Positions 25,981 to 34,433 of a DNA stretch of 43,313 nt are shown piece by piece. The stretch is from Bacteroidales bacterium (lineage in GTDB: Bacteria; Bacteroidota; Bacteroidia; Bacteroidales; GCA-2748055), in the NCBI GenBank assembly GCA_021738565.1, contig JAIPBT010000039.1, forward strand, positions 1-43,313, in the 5' to 3' direction. A program made the position numbers and the translations under genes. Numbering within the stretch: position 1 is the first letter of the stretch; every line of letters starts with the position of its first letter. The notes below the pieces were generated by a model, which was given only the letters and a program-made list of their open reading frames with translations, was not told the DNA's origin and did no database searches.

Positions 25981-28900
25981 TTAGAAATTAAGTTTCAGGT
26001 TTACCCCCATTGTACGCACTGTAGGATAAGCTCCCTGCTCAATTCCCTGCAGGTTCCCTGAAGTAAGAATGGCCTCCGGATCGAATGTCGGAGCATTCTT
26101 GTGAATAATCCAAAGATTCCTTCCTACTAGAGCTACATTAATACCACGAATAAATGAATCACCAAGCGCCGACTGCGGCAACGAGTAGCTTACTGACAAT
26201 TCTCGCAGTTTTACGTAAGAGGCATCGAAGAGGTACCGTGCTGTAGGTGACCACCCGTAATACCAGTAACCGCCCCACTGATTCGCATATACATAGGTAT
26301 CATTCGGGGTTCCGTCTTCATAAACGCCGCCAAAGCTCATACCACCCCCTTCAGAAACAGGGTCACGTTTCGGGTTACCCTTGTCATTCAGTCCGGCAGT
26401 TTCCGCATATACACCTGTGGCATATCCATATTTCGAATTCACAGAGTAGATGTCTCCACCTTTCTGAATGTCGATCAGTGCATTGACTGTGAAATTTCCG
26501 ATAGTAAAGACATTGGTAATACCTGCATTCCAGTCGGGCTGGATATTCCCAAGTACAGCAAGCGGATCGTCTCCGATTAGTAGGAAACCGTCCTCGTCAA
26601 CAGTGATTTCTCCATTAGTATAGACATAGTCCGTACCCTTGATCGTTCCATATGGTTCACCTGCCTCGGCATTGATCTTCACATCCCAGGCTGACATCAG
26701 CTGGAGTGTTGGAACACCCTCTGCAAGAGAGATCACGTTATTCCGGTTTGCAAACCAATTCACATTCAGACTCCAACTGAAATTACTTGTTTTTACCGGA
26801 GTGGTGTAAACGGCTAATTCGAGACCTTTGTTTTCGATTTCTCCGCCATTCACATACATCCTGTTGTATCCAGACGCATTGGAGATCGGAACGTCAAAGA
26901 TCTGGTTAAATGAATTGGTTTTATAAACGGCAATGTCAAGACCCAGTCTGTTCTGGAACATGAAAGTTTCAAAACCAAGTTCGATACTCCTTGTGTTCTC
27001 AGGCAGCAGGTTCGGATTCTGCAGCGTGGATGGTTGTGAGAAGAGTCCCAGCGAGCCCCAGTTGGCACGCTGATCATATGTATTGACCTTCCTGTATGCG
27101 CCTGTACCTGCACCCACATTTGCATAGTTGGCACGTACTTTGGCATAATCCAGCCATGTCAGATCCTGCAGTCCGCCTATTCTGTCGAGCAACACTGATA
27201 GTGCAACAGAAGGATAGAAGAAGGTGTAATCCGAAGGATCATCTGAAGGTTTCAGGGAGGACGACTGGTCAACCCTTCCCGTTCCTTCCAGGTAGATCAT
27301 GTCTTTGTATCCAACAGAGAGGTTTGCAAAAAGACTTCTTTCGGTCAGTTCGATCAAGGATTCAGATGCATTCACAGGTGAAGCGGAGTTACTTACCGTA
27401 TAGAAGTCAGGGATCAATAGACCGCCCACTGTATTTACCTGGATACGCTGCATGGTTTGTCCTCTGTAGTTGGCGCCCACCAAACCATTGAATGAAAGGT
27501 CATTTACATCCTTGACAAACTTCAGGATGAGATCTGTATTGGATTCTTTGAAATTCCTGTTAAAGTTAGCAAAACTTGATTGTGCGTTACCTCCAACAGC
27601 AATTCGCTCATTCTGTATATCCTGATAGAAGTCAATAGAGGACCTGAATGAAAGTGTAAGCCAGTCTGTGAATTTATAATCTGCACTAGCATAGCCAAGT
27701 ACCCTGTTCCTTTGATCGTCTTCAAAGTTTTCGTAACGCACCCAGTAAGGGTTATCAAAATAGATCGGACGATGGCTGTCGGGTGTCCAGTATGCATAGT
27801 TCCAGGTGTACTGGTGTCCGTCATATGGTGACTTGTAATCCTTCAGGCGTTCAAAATCCACGTTCGTCTGGAACCACTGCCCGAATGACTGCATCGGGTT
27901 TCCACCGTCATAACCTGTTCCGTAACGACCAACCGTGTTTTGATTGATGTAATTCACATTTGCATTCACTGTAAGCTTCTTGGAAAGATTATATGACCCG
28001 GAAAAGTTCACAGTGTTTTTCTTGATCGAACTGTTCGGAAGAATTCCTTTCTCATCCATATTGGTATAAGAAAGTCTGAATTTGCCATCCTTATTGGCTC
28101 CTTCCAATGCGATATTGTTCATCCACCTCGTGCTGTTTTCGAAGAATGAAGGCATCCTGTGTCCTACCGGTGGCGCAACCCATGGTCGCTTTTCACCGTA
28201 GTTTGGTGCAGCGGGGTCAAGTGCATCCCACTGGACCACCATCAGGTTCTCATCAAATGCATGCCCCCATGAAGCATCTTCTGAAGTAGAGGTGATCAGG
28301 TCAGGCGTACCGTCACCGTCCACATCTCCCTCGAAGAAATACCCTGTGGCATCTTCATAGTAAGGTCCGTATCCTGCTCCATATTCATACTGGTGCAATG
28401 GCAGTGTAGATTTATCAACACTTCCAACCTGGAAGTTAGATGTAACACTCACGCCAATTCCCTGTCTTCCGGAAGCTTTTTTAGTAGTAACCAGGATCAC
28501 ACCATTTGAAGCACGGTTTCCATAAAGTGCAGAAGCAGCTGCACCTTTCAGTATAGATACAGACGCGACGTCAGAAGGGTTGATGTCCATGGCAAGGTTG
28601 CCATAATCATAACCACCCCATCCATCGGCATTTTCGCTAAAGTTACTATTGTCAACCGGCACACCGTCAATTACATACAACGGCTGGTTGTTCCCGGTGA
28701 TCGATGCATTCCCCCTGATCAGTACGTTGGCTGAACCGCCCATGGTGTTCGGGGCTTTGATCTGTACCCCAGCAACTTTACCGGATAGTGAAGCTGTAAA
28801 GTTGGTTTCAGGAGCAGTATTGATCTGATCACCGTCTACTTCCTGTACAGCATAACCAAGTGATTTCTTCTCCCGGGAAATACCGAGAGCAGTTACAACC

Positions 28901-29217
28901 ACCTCGTCAAGTTCTGTGGAAGTCGATTCCAGGGCAACATCAATCACAGTCCGACCCGCAATTTCAACCTCTTCGGTATGCATACCGACAAAGCTAAACA
29001 TCAATTTGGTTGCAGTCTCAGGAACGGTAATTGCGTATTCACCGTCGAAATTTGTTACAGCACCAATTGTCGTACCTTGTACCACAACTGATACCCCGGG
29101 CAAGGCGGAACCATCTTCTGCAGATGTAACCGTACCCGTTACCTCGAATCCCTGTGCCTGCAGATTAAATATTACAAACACAGAAAGAAGAAAGGTTAAG
29201 TAAACATTTCTTTTCAT
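25981..29217 (-). CDS. SusC/RagA-family TonB-dependent transporter
   Basis: A 1078-residue outer-membrane transporter. It has a signal peptide (1-22), a carboxypeptidase-D regulatory-like domain (about 24-100), a plug with LYVIDGVPVDN and SILKGAAASALYGNRASNGV, and a barrel ending in VNLKLNF. An unusual DVDGDGTPD stretch, resembling EF-hand or FG-GAP calcium-binding loops, lies at about residues 294-302 in what is probably an extracellular loop. It is 90 residues longer than the first SusC. It is first in a two-gene operon with the SusD-like_2 gene. Confidence 0.96.
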   Translation of the reverse strand: MKRNVYLTFLLSVFVIFNLQAQGFEVTGTVTSAEDGSALPGVSVVVQGTTIGAVTNFDGEYAITVPETATKLMFSFVGMHTEEVEIAGRTVIDVALESTSTELDEVVVTALGISREKKSLGYAVQEVDGDQINTAPETNFTASLSGKVAGVQIKAPNTMGGSANVLIRGNASITGNNQPLYVIDGVPVDNSNFSENADGWGGYDYGNLAMDINPSDVASVSILKGAAASALYGNRASNGVILVTTKKASGRQGIGVSVTSNFQVGSVDKSTLPLHQYEYGAGYGPYYEDATGYFFEGDVDGDGTPDLITSTSEDASWGHAFDENLMVVQWDALDPAAPNYGEKRPWVAPPVGHRMPSFFENSTRWMNNIALEGANKDGKFRLSYTNMDEKGILPNSSIKKNTVNFSGSYNLSKKLTVNANVNYINQNTVGRYGTGYDGGNPMQSFGQWFQTNVDFERLKDYKSPYDGHQYTWNYAYWTPDSHRPIYFDNPYWVRYENFEDDQRNRVLGYASADYKFTDWLTLSFRSSIDFYQDIQNERIAVGGNAQSSFANFNRNFKESNTDLILKFVKDVNDLSFNGLVGANYRGQTMQRIQVNTVGGLLIPDFYTVSNSASPVNASESLIELTERSLFANLSVGYKDMIYLEGTGRVDQSSSLKPSDDPSDYTFFYPSVALSVLLDRIGGLQDLTWLDYAKVRANYANVGAGTGAYRKVNTYDQRANWGSLGLFSQPSTLQNPNLLPENTRSIELGFETFMFQNRLGLDIAVYKTNSFNQIFDVPISNASGYNRMYVNGGEIENKGLELAVYTTPVKTSNFSWSLNVNWFANRNNVISLAEGVPTLQLMSAWDVKINAEAGEPYGTIKGTDYVYTNGEITVDEDGFLLIGDDPLAVLGNIQPDWNAGITNVFTIGNFTVNALIDIQKGGDIYSVNSKYGYATGVYAETAGLNDKGNPKRDPVSEGGGMSFGGVYEDGTPNDTYVYANQWGGYWYYGWSPTARYLFDASYVKLRELSVSYSLPQSALGDSFIRGINVALVGRNLWIIHKNAPTFDPEAILTSGNLQGIEQGAYPTVRTMGVNLKLNF

Positions 29218-29276
29218 AGATAAAAGTTTAGGTTAATATATAAAACAAATCAAAAATTGACTCTCAAGCAAATCTA
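29218..29276 (-). promoter_or_regulatory. Leader of the second susC, conserved with the first
   Basis: TATATATTAACCTAAAC lies just before the start codon, parallel to the sequence at 23994-24010. Upstream GAGTCA and TTGATTTG line up with the first copy. See the leader at 23985-24044. Confidence 0.6.
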
Positions 29277-29824
29277 TATAAAAAAACAAAAACTAAAAAA
29301 AATCCAACATGTTTTGTAGTATTTATAAGTATTTGATAAGAAATACTGTTACTCTTGGTTCCATAAAAAAATCAAAAAATAATTCTCATTTTAAGAAACA
29401 GAATAATAAGCTGATCAATACTACTTTTTGTACATCACATTATAATAAACGATAAATCGTTGAATAACAGTAAAATATTTAATAATTATTAAAAAGGGAG
29501 ATCCAATAATTATATGAAACTTTAACCTTAAAGGACAGGTCGGATTTAAGAAAACCTGTTTGGTAGAATTAGAACCTGGTATTTATTAAGAATGAGTATA
29601 AATAACATATCTGCCTGAGGAATTTAAAATATGACAGTTCGATGAAGTCAAATTTCACCTGCAGTGAAAGTTCTTTTAAATGAGTTAAACCTTTTACACC
29701 CCAATTTTTCTGAGCGTACTTTTTAACTGCGGAACATTATTCGCAGCTGCGTTGAACATCCGATTTCTGATTTCTGACTGTTGTTTTTCAGCCACTTAAC
29801 GAAAATGAAGTAATAATATACAAA
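29218..29824. other. 607-base gap between susC and ftcD
   Basis: The left end is the susC leader. Most of 29277-29560 is AT-rich and non-coding, with a weak 7-bp hairpin at 29318-29347. On the minus strand at 29694-29795 there is a 33-codon frame with a coding-like composition (AEKQQSEIRNRMFNAAANN), and a second open frame continues to 29569 in another phase. This may be a decayed gene fragment. No known family recognised. Confidence 0.5.
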
Positions 29825-31519
29825 TCAATCATTCCTAACCACACGATATACTTTTTCCATTAATTGGGATTCCATTTCCCTGGCCCTCTCTGAAAGCTTA
29901 TCAGCGTTTTCCTTTATTTCTTCAATACGCGGAGTCGGGTCTGCATCTTTCATATTGACCAATACATTCATATGTGCCCCGAGAATGCTGCTGCGCAAGG
30001 CAAGGGCTCCCACTCCCGCATCGGTGATGCTGTTGGGATTGCCGGTCTCAATCATTTTTTCTATCACTTCAAATGCCTGGAATGCTGTCTCCATTACCTT
30101 AAAGGGAACCACTATGGCATATTCCGTAGCTTCATTGATCGCCTTCTCTCTCAATTCTTTCTCCTGATCAGTAGACTTAGGCATCCCGTATGCCTGTATG
30201 ATCCTGTTAAATGCGATGGTATCCTCATCCACCAGTTGCAGCAGCTTCCCCTGGATCATCTTTCCTTTTTCTGCCCACTTTGAATAAAATTCCCATTTTT
30301 CATCCCATCCCCTTTTGTGGCTCGACAGGTTTGCGACCATGGTACCAAGAGCTGTTCCCAATGCACCGATGTAAGCACTTATTGATCCTCCTCCGGGAGC
30401 AGGTGATTCGGAAGATGTGGCCTCCATGAACTTTTTCGTCGAAAGACCTGCAAGCTTATCTGTACCGGAACCACCCTTTATTTTGTATTCGATGATCTTC
30501 TCCTCCGGATTGAACGGACCCAACTCATCCAGTCCCATTGATTTAACAGCAATTTTGATAAGTTCATCATCAGGTACTCCCAGCGACCGCTGCTGTTTTT
30601 TCAAAAAATACCTGCCGGCATCAAGCATCGCTTTCAAAGGAACCAGCCCCACAATCTCAGAACCTGTCACTCTTACTCCCCTTGCATCTGCCTTTTTAAC
30701 AACTTCATCAAATGCAATATGTATCGGCGTAATGGAAATATTGGTAAGGTTCATTGATATCTGCGCAATTCCATATTCTTCAATATACCATCCGATTGCC
30801 TTCACCGCCTTCAAAGAACCTGGGGTCAATACATTATTCCCGTCTCTATCCTTCACTATCTTACCGGTCAGCGGGTGGCCTTCCCTTTTTACCCTTCCTT
30901 TTTCCCTTACGTCAAAGGCAATTGCATTGGCTCTCCTGGTGGAAGTAGTATTCAGGTTGATGTTATAGGCAACCAGGAAATCCCTTGCTCCTACAGCAAT
31001 GCTTCCTGTTTTCGGCACAAACTCTACAGGACCATAATCAGGTTTCCAGGCCGGATCCCTGAGCTTGTCCGCCAATCCTTCATATTCACCGGAACGAACG
31101 TTGGCTAGGTTCCTTCGATCTTCATTGAATGCCGCATTTTCATAACAATAGACAGGGATCTGCAGTTCCTTCCCAATCTTTTCAGCAAGTTTCCTGGCCC
31201 ACTCCACTGTCTCTTCCATGGTTATCCCTGCAATCGGTATCAGCGGACAAACATCGGTAGCTCCAAATCTCGGGTGTTCCCCCTTGTGTTTCGCCATATC
31301 GATCAATCCGGAAGCCCTCCTTACTGCCAGGAATGCTGCCTCCACAACGGAAGCTGGTGAACCTACAAAGGTAACCACGGTCCTGTTTGTAGCAGCACCT
31401 GGATCTACATCCAGCAGTTTGACTCCTTCCACCGATTCAATTTCACCGGTGATCTCCCTGATAATGCCCATGTCTTTTCCTTCACTGAAATTCGGTACGC
31501 ACTCGATAATCTGGTTCAT
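29825..31519 (-). CDS. ftcD: Bifunctional formimidoyltransferase-cyclodeaminase
   Basis: Transfers the formimino group from formiminoglutamate to tetrahydrofolate and then deaminates it to methenyl-THF, linking histidine breakdown to one-carbon metabolism. The 564 residues fuse the transferase N-terminal domain (about 1-180, opening IIECVPNFSEGKD), transferase C-terminal domain (about 181-325, KAVKAIGWYIEEYGIAQISM) and the helical cyclodeaminase (about 345-560, ATSSESPAPGGGSISAYIGA). It lies 48 bases after hutI on the same strand. hutH and hutU are not in the window and would be expected elsewhere. Confidence 0.96.
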   Translation of the reverse strand: MNQIIECVPNFSEGKDMGIIREITGEIESVEGVKLLDVDPGAATNRTVVTFVGSPASVVEAAFLAVRRASGLIDMAKHKGEHPRFGATDVCPLIPIAGITMEETVEWARKLAEKIGKELQIPVYCYENAAFNEDRRNLANVRSGEYEGLADKLRDPAWKPDYGPVEFVPKTGSIAVGARDFLVAYNINLNTTSTRRANAIAFDVREKGRVKREGHPLTGKIVKDRDGNNVLTPGSLKAVKAIGWYIEEYGIAQISMNLTNISITPIHIAFDEVVKKADARGVRVTGSEIVGLVPLKAMLDAGRYFLKKQQRSLGVPDDELIKIAVKSMGLDELGPFNPEEKIIEYKIKGGSGTDKLAGLSTKKFMEATSSESPAPGGGSISAYIGALGTALGTMVANLSSHKRGWDEKWEFYSKWAEKGKMIQGKLLQLVDEDTIAFNRIIQAYGMPKSTDQEKELREKAINEATEYAIVVPFKVMETAFQAFEVIEKMIETGNPNSITDAGVGALALRSSILGAHMNVLVNMKDADPTPRIEEIKENADKLSERAREMESQLMEKVYRVVRND

Positions 31520-31567
31520 CTTTTATTTTTTTTGATAATGTTTGCTGGTTCTGAAAAATAATTAGCA

Positions 31568-32800
31568 CTATAGTTGCATTTCACCTTCCAGTATCACCTG
31601 GGCGACAAGATTGCTGCCATATGCATAAGGTATAAAATTGATACCGGGTATCGGTTTGGTAATGGCCAGGTTCGCTATTTTCCCCCTGGTTACCGATCCA
31701 TGTGTCTTTTCCAGCCCCATTGCATAGGCTCCATTGATCGTAACTGCATTGAGCACCTCTGCAGGCAACATCTTCATCATGATCATTCCAAGTGACATGA
31801 TCAGTTTCATATTGCCTGAAGGAGAGGAACCCGGATTGTAATCTGAGGCCAGTGCAACGGGCAACCCGGAGTCGATCATCCGCCTTGCAGGTGCATATTG
31901 CATCCCCAAAAACAAAGAGGCCCCCGGCAGCAACGCAGGTATGGTATCACTTCCTTTGAGAATCTCTATTTCCTCCTCCCCTGTAAATTCAAGATGGTCG
32001 ACCGACAAAGCATCATTGCGAACCCCGGTCTGAATTCCGCCGGAATAATCCAGTTCGTTGGCATGGATCTTCGGTCTTAATCCATATCTCGCGCCTGCTT
32101 CGAGTATCCTTTCTGTCTGTTCCACGGAAAAAAAGCCACGATCGCAGAAAACATCTATATAATCTGCCAGATTTTCCGCGGCAACAACAGGCAACATCTC
32201 GTTAATAATCAGGTTAACGTAAGCATCCCTGTTATCCCGGTATTCAGCCGGAAAAGAGTGTGCTCCTAAAAATGTTGTCCTGACAGTCAGCGCTGTCTCC
32301 TCACCTATCCTTCTTGCTACCCGCAGCATCTTAGCCTCATCCTCTGCGGTAAGACCATACCCGCTCTTGATCTCAACCGCTCCGGTTCCCAATGAAATGA
32401 TCTCTTCCGCCCTCACAAGTGATTGCCTGTACAATTCCTTTTCCGGTGTTTGCTGCAGCAATTTGGCAGAATTAAGGATCCCCCCACCCCTCCTGGCAAT
32501 TTCCTCGTAACTTAACCCCATCACTTTGTGCACGTATTCATCCTCCCTGCTCCCCGCGAAAACCAAATGCGTATGTGAATCGCAAAAAGCAGGCAGAACA
32601 ATTCCCGAACCGGCATCAATGGTCTCATCCGCCCCTTCTGGAGGTGTGCCGGTACCATAATCTTCTATGAGTCCATCCTTGATCGTTATCCATCCATTAC
32701 TGAGGATATCAATTTCTGACATCTCACTGCCTGCTTTTCTTGGAACCGAATCATCCAGTATTCCTGCTATTTCAGATATGTTCACAATCAGTTTTCGCAT
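31568..32800 (-). CDS. hutI: Imidazolonepropionase HutI
   Basis: Hydrolyses imidazolone-5-propionate to formiminoglutamate, the substrate chain feeding FtcD. About 410 residues of the amidohydrolase superfamily with metal ligands visible: HTHLVFAGSRE, HANELDYSGG, VDHLEFTGEEE and SDYNPGSSP. I chose the start at 32800 (MRKLIVNISEIAGI). An extension to 32878 adds residues unlike the family and begins inside a MITE-like element (32859-32993), which strongly disfavours it. It is likely co-transcribed with ftcD. Confidence 0.95.
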   Translation of the reverse strand: MRKLIVNISEIAGILDDSVPRKAGSEMSEIDILSNGWITIKDGLIEDYGTGTPPEGADETIDAGSGIVLPAFCDSHTHLVFAGSREDEYVHKVMGLSYEEIARRGGGILNSAKLLQQTPEKELYRQSLVRAEEIISLGTGAVEIKSGYGLTAEDEAKMLRVARRIGEETALTVRTTFLGAHSFPAEYRDNRDAYVNLIINEMLPVVAAENLADYIDVFCDRGFFSVEQTERILEAGARYGLRPKIHANELDYSGGIQTGVRNDALSVDHLEFTGEEEIEILKGSDTIPALLPGASLFLGMQYAPARRMIDSGLPVALASDYNPGSSPSGNMKLIMSLGMIMMKMLPAEVLNAVTINGAYAMGLEKTHGSVTRGKIANLAITKPIPGINFIPYAYGSNLVAQVILEGEMQL

Positions 32801-32858
32801 ACAACGAAGATATGAAAAAGGATGAATTGATGCAGATGTTATTGAATAGGATTTGGCA

Positions 32859-32993
32859 GAGTGTGTCTCAAAAGTCATAATGATTTTGAGACAACTTTCA
32901 ATTTGTAATTACAATTGGGGGACCACATATCATTATATGTTGCTTTAAAATTGTAAGCTGGTTTTTTCAATTCGGGATTTTTGAGGCACCCTC
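32859..32993. mobile_element. MITE-like element or IS remnant with GAGKGTGYCTCAAAA ends
   Basis: The left end at 32859 (GAGTGTGTCTCAAAAGTC) and the inverted right end at 32976-32993 (GAGGGTGCCTCAAAAATC read inward) agree at 15 of 18 bases. The left end also has an internal perfect 10-bp inverted repeat (32864-32873/32884-32893). No transposase frame lies inside the 135 bp. Ends of this type resemble those of IS elements in Bacteroidota, but I cannot name the family for certain. Confidence 0.65.
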
Positions 32994-33004
32994 CATGTGC
33001 AATT

Positions 33005-34162
33005 TCATTTCAGGAGATAGGCGATAAATACCCCGAGGTAATTCCCGATAGCATAACCGATCACCCCTATGATCATACCGGGAATCATCACTTCCCTGTT
33101 TTTAAGTGCAGATGCCACAACTGGCACAAAAGGAGGTGAATTAGACAAGGCTGTTGAAGTGATAATAAAATCATCGTTTGTTATACCGAATATTTTCGAA
33201 AGCAATGCATGAAGAAAAAGTGAACCAGCCATTGCAAGGGCAACATAAATTGAGATATACATAAGCAGTTCAGCAGAATCAGGCTGAAATATCTCTTTAA
33301 GATTGGCCTTTGAGGCAACAATGACACAGAATACATATATAAAATACATCCCCAGGTGAAATGACTTCTTGTTTCCGTTTACAGCAGGTATCAGTGAAAA
33401 TAACAAACCCAGGGTGGTAACGGTCAGAATGGCTGCTGTGTCCTTTGCATCACCTTTAAACAGGAAAGTCATTCCATATCCTATCCCAAAAATTACAACT
33501 GCATAAACAAAAGATTTCAAAATACCAGGGAAATATTTCCTGCTGAAGAATCCTTTATATGACTCAAATTCACTCACCACCTTCTTGCCTTCTTTACCGT
33601 CATAATCCCCGGTTGACCGGTATGGCTTCAAAAAGAGTCCGAAGAATGGCTTTGCCCCTGTAATAAGAAAAAGCAAAACAACTGCTCCAATTGCAAGGTC
33701 CACGGTATGTGTCAGTATATAAAGGTCCTCTGAAACATTGAGCCCCCTGGCAATCGCTGCAAGGTTGGGCGTGCCTCCTGTATACACCCCGATTAGCAAC
33801 CCTCCGATTTTCCATGCTTCAGGGATGTGGTCCTTCAGCAAAAAGTAACCCACAAATACCATAATGACCACCGAAACCACTCCCAGGATCAGCGAGAGGA
33901 ATGTGTACCGGGCCATCTTTACCCATTTCAGTATATTCTCTGAAAAAAGAACAAGTGGAATTCCCAGCAATATGGTAACTCCCATGAAATCTCCCTGCAA
34001 TGATTCCATTTGTTCGGGAACAATACCAACATTTCCTAAGATCAATCCTCCGATATATGCAAAAACCACAACTCCAATCTTATTAATAAAGGCATACCGG
34101 TTCCCCAGTGCAAGAAGAACGGCAGGGTAAACCAGGTAAAACAAAATTATAACGACGGTCAT
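33005..34162 (-). CDS. DUF819-family integral membrane protein
   Basis: A 385-residue protein with about ten membrane helices, matching DUF819 (YjcL-like) in length and in conserved glycine-rich features (GGLILGNVGIVPEQM, IGGLLIGVYTGGTPNLAAIA, TALSNSPPFVPVVASAL). The family is suspected to transport amino acids or small organic acids, but no substrate is proven. It lies upstream of hutI on the same strand, though the MITE-like element between them may interrupt co-transcription. A role in histidine or amino-acid uptake is only a suggestion from context. Confidence 0.88.
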   Translation of the reverse strand: MTVVIILFYLVYPAVLLALGNRYAFINKIGVVVFAYIGGLILGNVGIVPEQMESLQGDFMGVTILLGIPLVLFSENILKWVKMARYTFLSLILGVVSVVIMVFVGYFLLKDHIPEAWKIGGLLIGVYTGGTPNLAAIARGLNVSEDLYILTHTVDLAIGAVVLLFLITGAKPFFGLFLKPYRSTGDYDGKEGKKVVSEFESYKGFFSRKYFPGILKSFVYAVVIFGIGYGMTFLFKGDAKDTAAILTVTTLGLLFSLIPAVNGNKKSFHLGMYFIYVFCVIVASKANLKEIFQPDSAELLMYISIYVALAMAGSLFLHALLSKIFGITNDDFIITSTALSNSPPFVPVVASALKNREVMIPGMIIGVIGYAIGNYLGVFIAYLLK

Positions 34163-34254
34163 AGCAATTTCAGGTTGGTTCGAGGTAAATATAATGCTTT
34201 TTTTTGGCTAATGGCCAGGGGCCAGGGCAAGATGAATTACGAACCGGGGAGACT

Positions 34255-34326
34255 GTGAGACGGTGAGGCGGTGGGACAGTGAGACGGTGGGACAGTGAGA
34301 CGGTGGGACAGTGAGACGGTGAGACA
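34255..34326. repeat. Minisatellite of nine 8-bp units
   Basis: Nine consecutive 8-mers follow GTGRGRCR, alternating mainly GTGAGACG and GTGGGACA. One strand is G-rich, with C confined to one position per unit. It lies between fabI and the DUF819 gene, about 90 bases upstream of the latter's start. Confidence 0.9.
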
Positions 34327-34396
34327 GTAAATGATCAACGGAATCAGCTAAATAGTATCTGATATACCGCAACACTGCATCACCGCATCACTGCTT

Positions 34397-34430
34397 TCAC
34401 CCAGTAACCAGTACCCAGTAACCAGCAACC
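34397..34430. repeat. Short tandem CCAGTAACCAGTA-type repeats
   Basis: CCCAGTAACCAGTA is followed by CCCAGTAACCAGCA, two 14-base units with one mismatch. A CATCACCGCATCACTGC repeat lies just before. Together with the 8-mer array these make the fabI-DUF819 gap almost wholly low-complexity. Confidence 0.7.
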
Positions 34431-34433
34431 ATC

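Noticed and set aside
17430-29217. Polysaccharide utilisation locus
   Set aside because: Two susCD pairs are present but no glycoside hydrolase, lyase, sulfatase or PUL regulator is seen in or near them.
32801-32878. Longer hutI start at 32878
   Set aside because: The added residues do not resemble the family and the start lies inside the MITE-like element. The start at 32800 matches the usual N-terminus.
29825-34162. Complete histidine utilisation operon
   Set aside because: Only hutI and ftcD are present; hutH and hutU are not in the window.
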